Part shown: one piece after another, positions 52,145 through 61,344 of the stretch
Layout: every line of letters starts with the position of its first letter
Numbering within the stretch: position 1 is the stretch's first letter
Assembly (NCBI RefSeq): GCF_000143415.4
Contig: NW_003314369.1
Coordinates: 1 to 64,000 of the forward strand
DNA: 64,000 nucleotides
Direction: 5' to 3'
Source of the DNA: Selaginella moellendorffii
Taxonomy: Eukaryota > Streptophyta > Lycopodiopsida > Selaginellales > Selaginellaceae
Made by a program: the position numbers and the translations under genes
Notes under the pieces: generated by a model
Told to the model about the DNA's origin: nothing
The model's database searches: none
Seen by the model: only the letters and a program-made list of their open reading frames with translations

Positions 52145-54886
52145 ATGGCGCTTCACATGGAAACGGATGAAACCATTGCTGTGTACGTGGGACGGATTCG
52201 AGGGCTAATGGCTGAATTGACTGGTGCTGGGTCTCCTGTCACGGACGATCGCGCCAGGGCGTTGCTGCTTGCAACCGTCACGCCTGCATTTAGCACGCTC
52301 GCATCTGTTCTATCTCACATGGCCATGAACTTTGATCGTCACTATTGCCACAAACCTGGACACTTGGCGAGGGATTGCAAGAAGAAGAAAGCTGATCGTG
52401 CTAAAGCTGCCAAGAACAAAGACAAAGAAAACAAAGACAAGGGCTCTGGGACTCCTCGTAAGCTCTTGATGGCTCGCTCTGCAAGCAGCAGCCACCAGCC
52501 CGTGCTCGGACCAGAGCTGTGGCTGGATTCTGGAGCGTCATTCCATATGACGCCCATGGCTTCCTTGTTCTTTGACTACCAAGAACCGTGTGAGCGTGAC
52601 GCCGTGGGACTCGGTGACTCCTCTGCTCACGACGTGCTAGGCAAAGGAACAATCAGGGTTCAGCTCTCTTCTGGAGAAATCCGGGAGATCTATCCTGTGT
52701 CGTATGTTCCGGGACTCACACACACGCTGCTGTCGATTGGAACTGCTGCTCAAGTAGGCTTCGATACTCTGTTCACAGCACAGGGAGCGTTGCTGGATGC
52801 CGAGACTGGAGACAAGGTCGCTTTTGGAGTTCCAGTTGATACGCTCTACCGCCTGGATGCTCACGTGATCCTTCCACCTGTGACACTTGCAACCTGGCAC
52901 GAGCGCCTTGGTCACGTGAACGAGCAACAGCTCAAAAAGGTGGATGTTCCTGTGGCGCTTGGGAGTGCGCTGCCCTTCTGCGAAGCTTGTGTTGGTGGAA
53001 AACACGTATTTCCTTTTCCACAGATTTCTCATTCTCGAGCAAGTTCTGTTCTTGAGTTAGTACATTCGGACGTTTGTTCGATTATGGTTGAATCTTTGGG
53101 AGGCAAACGTTACGTCGTCACCTTCCTGGATGATTACACGCGGTACCTGATCGTGTACCTGCTGGCTCATAAGTCAGAAGTGTTCTCCTGTTTCAGCCAA
53201 TACAAGGCTTTGGTAGAAAAGCTACACGACTGTTTAGTTCGTGTGCTCCGCTGCGATCATGGAGGAGAATTCGTCTCTGGAGACTTCGAGACGTTTTGTG
53301 CTGAAGCTGGGATCCAGCGCCAGTATGCTGTCCCTGATGCACATGCCCAGAGTGGTGCTGCCGAGAGGGTGAATCGCACCATCATAGAAGCTGCATGCTG
53401 TATGCTGCTTCACGCGGGAATGCCGGCTGCTTTCTGGGGAGAGGCAGTTAACACGGCTGTTTATGTTCGAAACCGGTTGCCAACACGTGCCCTGCCTGGG
53501 AAGACCACTCCTTATGAGCGTTGGACTGGTCACGCACCTGGTTACGATCATCTCCGCATTTTTGGCTGTTTCGCCTATGCACACGTTCCACACAAGCAAC
53601 GCCGAAAGCTGGAGTCAAAGGCTGAGCCATCCATTTTCCTGGGATATTTGGAAGGCATGACAGGATATTGCCTTTATTCTCTCAAGCGCAAGACTTTGCT
53701 GGAAGGACGGGATGTGCTCTTTGATGAGAGCAAGCTCTACAAGGATTGCACTGAAATTCCTGCTCCTACTTTCGTGGAACTCCAGCTGGTGGACACAGTT
53801 CACGTGACTACAGCTCCTTCTCAAGTCCCATTGCTGCCTCTTGCTCCTGCTGATGGTAACGTGGTGGTTCCTCCAGCACTGCCACCATGCCCTTTAGCTA
53901 CGCCTCTGCAAGAATCTCCTCCAGTGAGAACATTTAGCTTCTCTGAAGAGCTGATGAACACTTACTTCAAGGGCGACGAGGAATTTCAAGCTGCTCCTGA
54001 GTTCTTCCTCGTCTCATCTTCAGTGGGAGCTGGACGTGGATCATCACCTTCAGTGGGAGCTGGAAGCAGGTCGCCAACTTCAGTGGGAGCTCTCCCAGAC
54101 TCTCCACTTGTTCCACCACCTGTGATCCACCCTCCAGCACGTCCTGAACCACGGCGCTCTGCTCGAGTTCCCGTACCATCGAGGCTGCAACTGGAAGCTG
54201 AGCAATCTCGTCCCTTCTTTAGTTTTGGAAAAATTAAAAAGAAAGGAACGCACCAGGCTAACTTCGTGGCTGCTAATCCAGAGCAAATCCCCATTCCAGC
54301 GAATGTTGACGAGGCATTAGCTAGACCTCATGCTGCCCAATGGCAAGAAGCCATGAATGCTGAAATGCATTCGCATGAGCGAAACAATACAATGACAAAG
54401 ACAACCTTACCTGAAGGTGCTCACCCTGTGAGCTCGAAATGGATTTACACAGTCAAGTACAAACCTGATGGAACTGTAGTAAAGTTCAAGGCCAGGTTTG
54501 TCGCGCGGGGATTCAGCCAGATTCCAGGTTTGGAATACATGGAGACGTACTCACCAGTTGTGAAGTTGACCTCTGTGCGAGTGATCCTTGCACTGGCTGC
54601 CAAGTACGACCTGGAACTGCACCAGTTGGACGTTCGCACTGCTTTCCTGCACGGCAAGTTGAACGAGGAGGTCTACATCAAGCAACCACCTGGATTCGTC
54701 AAACCTGGTGAGGAACATCTTGTTTGCAAGCTCAATCGCGCCCTGTATGGGCTTAAACAATCCCCGAGGGTTTGGTATGAACACATTGATGCGTTCTTCA
54801 AGAGCCTGGGGTGTGTTCCTCTTGCAGTGGAAGGAAACGTGTACCTGTACAAGTGTGGTGACGATTTTCTCCTGGCTTTGGCTTGA
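52145..54886 (+). pseudogene. Copia gag-pol polyprotein, truncated
   Basis: A 913-residue open frame. A shortened gag comes first, with a zinc knuckle lacking its first Cys (HYCHKPGHLARDC, residues 67-78). The protease has WLDSGASFHM (DSG at 128-130). Integrase follows with the HHCC finger (WHERLGHVN, then FCEACVGGKH), HSDVCSIM, FLDDYTRY, RCDHGGEF and QSGAAERVNRTI. RT begins with WQEAMNAEM and runs through KARFVARGFSQ, ETYSPVVK, LHQLDVRTAFLHG, EVYIKQPPGF and CKLNRALYGLKQSPR. It stops after DFLLALA, immediately before the YVDD active-site block, and RNase H is absent. Domain order (integrase before RT) proves copia type. The long intact frame suggests a fairly young but defective copy. Confidence 0.9.
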
Positions 54887-54992
54887 GACTCCTTTGAACG
54901 CCATCGCGCTGCACTGGGAGTCTGCTCTCCATCTGTTTCGGCTGAGTGGGAGGGGTAGTCCATCCTCTCAGCTGATCGAGCCAGAGTGGGAG

Positions 54993-55124
54993 TGTCGAGA
55001 TCGATCAGCTGACGTGGCATGTCCACTTGGTCATGAGTCATGTCCCTTGGAGTCATGTAAAAAGAGTCGGAACACAATGAACGAGCTCATGAGTGTTATG
55101 TCCATCCCTTTTCACATCACAACA
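54993..55124 (+). repeat. 3' LTR of the copia element (132 bp)
   Basis: Begins TGTCGAGATCGATCAG after the polypurine tract and ends CACATCACAACA. Matches the 5' LTR. Confidence 0.88.
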
Positions 55125-55496
55125 GTCCATCCCTGATCATCCGAGGTCATCTATTGTCTCCAGGGACGCATCGACGCTGGGTTTGTGACGACTGCCAACA
55201 GGCTGTTCGAGAAGGTTTGATATCCTGGGGACTTGTTTATCTTTCCTCGAGGGCTGGTCCGCGGATGACCCGGTCAGCGCTCTCGCTATCGTCACTCTTG
55301 GTCCTGGTCGCACGGATGTGGCTAGGGCTTTTTTCCAGACTCAAGAATCTGATAACCTGAACGAAGTGATCGAAGCAGCTCTCCAAGTTGACGGAAGTGA
55401 TTAAGAGTATTTGTTAAAGGTAAGAATTTGATTTTTTTAAAACTAAATCAAGGAGGCATCGCATTTTCTTAACTGGTATCTGCCCTAATCTCATGA

Positions 55497-55510
55497 GGGT
55501 TTAGGGTTTT
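55497..55510 (+). promoter_or_regulatory. Telo-box-like motif upstream of PRMT5
   Basis: GGGTTTAGGGTTTT, the complement of AAACCCTAAACCC, ends 15 bases before the ATG at 55525. Telo boxes are common in plant promoters and leaders of genes active in dividing cells. Confidence 0.5.
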
Positions 55511-55524
55511 TTGAGGGGATTGCG

Positions 55525-58500
55525 ATGCCGCTGGGGCAGCGCGCCGGCGATAACAGCGAGTCGCGCTACGCCGGCTGTGAGATCCTACGCCACACGGATG
55601 ACATCGAGGAGGCGCTATCGTCTAGCCTCTCGGCTGGATTCGACTTCATCGTTCTTCCTCTGGTGAGATTATAGCACAAAGTTTTAGTTCGTGTTCTAGG
55701 TTGTGTTCTTATTGTGTGCTTGGCAGACTAATCCGGAGTATAGGCCCAGTAAGAATGCGGGCTTGGTTCCACCGTTTTGTGGATCGGACCTGGTGTTTAG
55801 CTCGACGCAGTGGAGCAGCCATGTCGTTGGTAAGTGTAGCGCTTCGTTTCCAAATGGTTATCGGATTTTACTTCTTGTTCTAGGACGAGTAAGTGACTGG
55901 ATTGACTTGGATGGTGATGACGACGTTGCTCGTCTGGATTCGGAGCTTGTGTTGAAGAAGGAGCTTAGCTGGGCTGGGCATCTCTCTGTACAGGTTTGTG
56001 TTCGTTTGTAGACTTGGATGTGGTTTCTACTGATTCGCTCTTGCCAGGCGTGTTTACTTCCAACTCCAAAGGTATTTGGCTGTGCAAACTATGCGCGCTG
56101 CGTCAATCAGGTTCTCCAAGGCCTGGGGAACATGCAGGTTTGTGTTCGATTGCTCTTTCTGGATGGTTTTGGATCCTAAGAGGTTTGTTTCAGCTATGGC
56201 TTAGATTGCCATTGCAAACTCCGGAAATGGAGGAGGCAGAGGCAACTGATACTGAAGATGCTGCATATCTGGTAAACGTTGGGTTTTCTTTTTTTCTCAA
56301 TCTGATTGCTTTGGGCAGAAGAGGGATCCAATATCAAACCGCTTGCTCAATGATTCGTGGGAATGGTGGCATATGTTTCGTACACTTTGCGAGTATCATA
56401 GCCAGCTGGGCGTCGCGCTCGACATCACGTAACTTTCACTCTTGTCACTGCATATTAGCTCACTGTCTTTTCAGAGCATCACTCCCTCCGGCGAGCGCCA
56501 TCAAACGCTGGATTGGAGAACCGCTAAAGGCTGCTATCCTCCATACAAGTGTAAGTGTCACACAAACACAGGGTCGCGATTTCTAATAGCTAATGTTTAG
56601 GCCTTCTTGACGAACAAACGAGGATATCCTTGCCTGTCAAAGCGTCACCAGAGTCTGATTACAATGCTGTTTAATCACTCAGTGCAGGTTTGTTGCTCGT
56701 GCTCTTTGTGTTTCACATTTGACCATTGGACAGGTTATTTTGTCCGGTGAGTCATTTCATTCAGTTGGTGCGCTTGAGTATGCGGCAGAAAATGGAGAGC
56801 TTGGGCAAGGTGTGCTCTGTTAGTCACTTGATAACTAGTTGATTCCTCGTTTTGAAATCAGACAATGGAAACTCTCAGGACCCTTTAATACTTTATCGCG
56901 ATTATGTTGCAAACCTCTATCGCAAGCTCGACCCATTGACTACACAGGAACAATTCGAGGTGATTTTTACCCATGATCTTTCTTCTTCCTTCTTAAGACG
57001 TATAATTACCACATTACATTTGCAGTTAGGATACCGAGATTTCCTGCAAGCGCCACTACAGGTATACCGTAAATCTTATGTTTCTTAAAACATTTTCGCT
57101 CGTTCTTTTCTTTTTCTTTCCAGCCGTTGATGGATAATTTGGAGGCGCAAACCTACGAGACCTTTGAAAAAGATGCCACGAAATATGATCAAGTTCGTCT
57201 TTTCGTTTTACCTGTAAATGCATCGAACCTACATTGTTTATGTTAACACAGTATCAAAACGCTATACGGGCAGCCTTAGTAGATCGGGTGTCTGATGCAG
57301 AGGCATCTACCAAAACTATTGTAAGTATGATGGTCAGTGTTTCTGGGATAATGACTTTTTAAGTTTCAGGTGCTTATGGTGGTTGGCGCTGGAAGAGGAC
57401 CTCTTGTGCGAGCTTCGCTCAAGGTATGCAAGCGTCTTTATAATTCTTGACTTCCGTTCGTTTATCTGAAGGCTGCTGAAGAATGTGGAAGAAATCTACG
57501 TGTCTATGCGGTTGAAAAGAATCCCAACGCTGTTGTTACGCTTTCGGTAAATTCCTTTCTGAAATTTCTCTTAGTTTTTCATCGGCTTGCGTGTGATCAG
57601 AGGCTTATCAAGATCGAGGGATGGGAAGATCTAGTAGAACTCGTTTCTTGCGACATGAGGCACTGGGATGCTCCCGAGCAAGCAGATATTTTGGTATATC
57701 ACCAAATTGCATATTTCTGTCCTCATATTGTGTGACAGGTTAGTGAGCTCTTGGGATCATTTGGAGATAACGAGCTCTCTCCGGAGTGCTTGGACGGCGC
57801 TCAACGGTTTTTGAAGAAAGATGGAATTTCTATTCCCTCATCGTAAGTGACAGAACTCAAGTCTTCGTTTTGACAGGTTTTCTTGCAGATACACAAGCTA
57901 TATAGGTCCCGTTACGGCATCAAAGTTGTACAATGACGTACGTACCTGTTTGCTCGAGCTAGACAGCTAACCTGGTGGACCTTGTGCCTTTACAGGTCAA
58001 ATCTTACAATGACCTTTCGCATTTTGAGACGGCTTATGTTGTAAAGCTGCACAATGCGGCTCCTTTGGCTGCCCCTCAACCTGTAAGTGTTATGCCAGGT
58101 CCAGAACGGCAGACAACTCTTTGTTTATTTACAGGTTTTTACATTTGTACACCCAACGGACAACACTGACAACAGGAGATACAAGCGGCTCGTTTTCAAC
58201 TTCTCACCGGATACAGGATCAGCTCTAGTTCACGGTACTGTTGTCTTCGACTGTTTATTCACCCGCAAATCAATGTTTACGTTTCACTCTTACGCAGGAT
58301 TCGGAGGCTACTTTGACGCTGTTTTGTACAAGGATATTCACCTCGGCATTGAACCATCTACAGCAACACCAAACATGTTCAGCTGGTAAGCTTGGCAAAT
58401 GGAGATGCTGGAGTCGGTTCTATTTTTCTTGCAGGTTTTCTATATTCTTTCCTCTCCGCACACCAATATACGTTCCTGCCGGTGCTTTGTTGGAGCTCCA

Positions 58501-58665
58501 CTTTTGGCGCTGTGTTGCTCCTACCAAAGTAAGGCCTCTCTGTTTCTCCATGTCCACTCTTACATATATTTTTATCCGCAGGTGTGGTATGAGTGGAGCG
58601 TTACATCTCCTACCGTATCTCCTCTTCACAATCCCAATGGTCGATCTTACTGGGTCGGTTTGTAG
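55525..58665 (+). CDS. PRMT5: Protein arginine methyltransferase 5 (type II), 23 exons
   Basis: I join 23 exons: 55525-55662, 55727-55829, 55884-55993, 56048-56137, 56194-56271, 56319-56428, 56475-56550, 56601-56687, 56734-56809, 56862-56959, 57026-57061, 57124-57192, 57252-57320, 57370-57423, 57472-57546, 57601-57693, 57739-57842, 57889-57937, 57996-58082, 58135-58234, 58298-58385, 58435-58528, 58582-58665. All introns are GT-AG, 45-66 nt. The product is 655 residues, the family size. The N-terminal TIM-barrel half ([15 protein letters not shown]) is followed by a Rossmann half. The SAM site is GAGRGPL at 386-392. The double-Glu loop is [19 protein letters not shown] with Glu457 and Glu466. 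Phe348 in the TYETFEKD motif corresponds to the Phe that selects symmetric dimethylation. It ends in the typical GRSYWVGL. In plants the enzyme methylates histone H4R3 and splicing factors in nucleus and cytoplasm. The stop is 99 bp from the stop of the convergent GH5 gene. Confidence 0.95.
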
Positions 58666-58764
58666 CTTGGGGAGTTTTCATTTTGGCAACTTGTGCCTCT
58701 AGTATTCTTTCAAAAGCAAGGTATCAGCTTTTCATATCTCAAGCTTCCGTATAGCTAAACGTTG

Positions 58765-60730
58765 TCATGGCCAGCCCCCTCGTGATCCTTTGCGGCGAAG
58801 GTACCCCATCTTGACAGACCTCTCAAAGTCCCAGTGGAGATTATCGTTTTTCAAGCACCAGAATGACCATCCGAGCGACGCTCCAGCACCAAAAACTTCG
58901 AGCTGGGCAGTGGCATAGGCAGTGTAGTCCGAGCTCGAGGCACCAGTTACGTTCAGCTCGTTTGTCCATTCACCTTCCAAGAAAAAAAAAAAGAAAAATC
59001 AGATCTCTTCTTCCATGTAAAACGATCTTCTTACCAACAAAGATGGCCGGCCCCCCAGTGACGCGAAGAGAATCTAGCTGCTGCTTCCTTTCATTGTAAA
59101 CGTAGTCTATGTTCCACTGGACAGATTTGCCGTAGAATGTGACGTAAAAGAGGTTGTAGAGATGGATGTCAAGCGCAACGTTCGAGTAGCCATTCTCTTT
59201 TGTCAAAAGATTGGCGAGCTCGTTTGGATCAGCTCCAATTCTCTGGCACATAATCACGTATGCGGTCGAGGTGTGCTTCCGGACTGTCTGATAGCCTAGA
59301 GTGTAGTACTGCTTGAGAGTCTCGAATGAAACATCGTCACTTCTAGGCTCGTTTAAGAGCTCGATGCCAAGCAAGGCAGGATTTTTCGAGTACCTGGTGG
59401 AGTGGTATACTTAACAATGAGGTTTTGGAGAGAATGTAGAGCTCAACGATACCTGGAAGCAAGAAAATCGATCACTTGGATGGTTTGAGAGATGTACTTG
59501 GGCTGACTCCAAATGGAAACTCCGTCGCGTGTTCCACTGTGCTCCCACGGGTTTTGTGATCCAGGAGCTCCATGAAGATCAATGATAACTTTCATGTTGT
59601 TCATCCTGGATCGTAAGAAAAATTATCAGAGCTTGAAAAAGGCGAGAACGAGGAATCTAAGTTACCCGGCCCATTGAAAAGCATTGTCAAGAGCTTGCAG
59701 AGAGCCTCCAACAAAAGGAAAAGGTGGTTTTGGATCGTACGCTATCCACCATCCGACGGGGATCCTCACGGCGTTGATCCCGTTGGATGCAAGGAACTTG
59801 AAATCATTCGCGGTCACAAGGCCGTTTCTATGTTGCTGGAAACCAAAGAACGAAACGCATTCAGATATGTGACACGAAACTTGCTTGGTACCTCGAAGAT
59901 TGCCGGTGCTGCAGCGAGGCCATAACCATTTGCCAACTGAAACTCTCCTCCAAGGAGGGTGTTGACAAACATTTCGAAAACGGCAGGATTGTTATCCCAG
60001 CCTGGAGTTCCTTTGTAATCTGCTGTAAGTTGGCTTGGATCCTTTGCCTGTGAAGTACAAAGGTAAGGAGGAAAGTTCAAGTAAAAGAAGCGCAAGATCT
60101 TTCGGACCTGTAAATACATGCCGCTGTGAGCTCTGAGGTGAACTCTCTTACTCGAGCTCGGGTCACGAATAATCTCGAAAGTTTCCCACATATCTGGTGA
60201 AGATTTGGAGGCCTCCACGGCGCCTTCATCTGAAGCCGAAACAAAGTCATTGTTGGAGACACGTAGCTGGAATCTAGTGCTAGTAACTCTCCACAGCTGC
60301 ATAAAGAGAAAAAGAAGATTAAGAAGATGAAAGAAAGGTTTTCTACGCGAAACGCTTTACCTTGAAAGTTTCCCACTCTGAAGCTGATGGTCTGTTGACA
60401 GAAATCTTCTGTCCACCTCCGCCATCGGCAGACACGAACAATCCAAGTTTGAGGGATCTCAGCTGGATTTGTGTTCCATCCTAGTTTTAAGAAATCGTAG
60501 AGAGTAAGCAAACCAGCAAGCAAGAGATGGAAGAAAGGAAAGAAAAGTACCAAGAGGTCTTTGTTTGGAATTCCATCAAAGAGAGACGGTTTGATCCATT
60601 TCTCGATCACTAGCCATCCTCCGAGATTGACCGCACGGATTTTTCCAAATGCTTCTCCACCTTTTCCATGTGAGAAGAAGAAACAAAACAAGAGCGCGTG
60701 AGAAAGGAACAAGACTAGAAAACGAAGCAT
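58765..60730 (-). CDS. Secreted GH5 exo-beta-1,3-glucanase-like protein with fascin-like domain
   Basis: Eight exons on the minus strand: 60730-60551, 60480-60361, 60296-60108, 60047-59892, 59835-59666, 59605-59453, 59393-59035, 58973-58765. The product is 511 residues. A signal peptide ([20 protein letters not shown]) is followed by [15 protein letters not shown], then a fascin/actin-crosslinking-like beta-trefoil at about 61-165 ([10 protein letters not shown], then WETFK). The GH5 barrel has [22 protein letters not shown], acid/base Glu338 in LLNEP, and nucleophile Glu444 in GEWTNEL. This architecture is the plant glucan 1,3-beta-glucosidase-A-like group, acting on cell-wall or callose glucan. 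ATG 60730 is chosen because it starts the signal peptide. Introns are 56-70 nt, all GT-AG on the coding strand. Transcripts probably overlap PRMT5 at the 3' end. Confidence 0.92.
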
Positions 60731-61344
60731 CGATCCGTCCAACTCTACAAGCGCATACCGTGATGATCCGACGCATTGGTGATTTGCCTTCCAGAAGCTG
60801 AAAAACCGAAACGCTCACAGTCAAGTAAAGAACGAACCCAAAGAAAAACTCCATGACTAACCGCTGAGAAATGGGAGAAGCAGCAGCAAGAGCAGCGGCC
60901 GCGCCGGCATTTTGGAGTGCCCGAGAAGGGGCAAAAAAACGGCATTTGTAGCATACGCTGGATCCAGAAACAATGCCAAGAACAGTGTAAAGGGAATTTC
61001 CACTCGCACTGCCCCAATACCCGAAAGTCAATGTAAGATTTGTAGCTCCTGCGCCGCGCTGCCGCGCCATTCAACCGCACAGAGCACGAGCACTGCGATC
61101 CAGGTAGAAAATTTATTTTAGGGCTCCTGGGTTTTGTAAAGATTCTTATATTCTTCTAAGAACCCTAATTTTAAAGTTACCCATGGTAATGGTAACTAGG
61201 ATAAAATAAGGGCACGTAAAGTTTGATGGGATCTAGGTAGGTTGGTGGGCAATGTCGAAACCATTGAGTCGAGGGTATACAAATCTTAGGGCTTGAAATT
61301 TTTTGCCGGCCATGGTCGCCAATGGCGCAATGAAGTAGAGGCCA
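60731..61344. other. Shared upstream region of the GH5 and ELL-like genes
   Basis: 614 bp between divergent start codons. A minus-strand frame of 164 codons (61070-60576) crosses the GH5 start in another phase and is not supported by motifs. AACCCTAA words occur near 61161. No clear TATA box was picked for either gene. Confidence 0.45.

Larger units (their letters stand above)
51709..55129 (+). mobile_element. Ty1/copia element, internally deleted, TSD GTCCA
   Basis: GTCCA at 51709-51713 and 55125-55129 flank an element with short LTRs (51714-51829 and 54993-55124), an iMet-type PBS start (TGGTATCGG at 51830), one large pol frame and a polypurine tract (AGAGTGGGAG, 54983-54992). The first half of gag and the RT end plus RNase H are deleted, so it is non-autonomous. 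It sits in a germin-like gene. Confidence 0.9.
51655..55403 (+). pseudogene. Germin-like pseudogene split by a copia element
   Basis: The left piece (51655-51713) encodes LIDITRFPGLNTQG, matching residues 78-91 of the intact neighbour. The right piece (55125-55403) encodes SEVI, CLQGRIDAGFVTTANRLFEKV, a TGA, YPGDLFIFPRGLV and TLGPGRTDVARAFFQT to a stop near 55402. The copia insertion lies between them, the metal-binding His box region is lost, and a deletion removes the second His. Only remnants of a tandem duplicate. Confidence 0.85.

Noticed and set aside
60576-61070. 164-codon minus-strand ORF upstream of and overlapping the GH5 start
   Set aside because: No motifs, different phase from the GH5 signal peptide, and it crosses the GH5 exon 1 out of frame.
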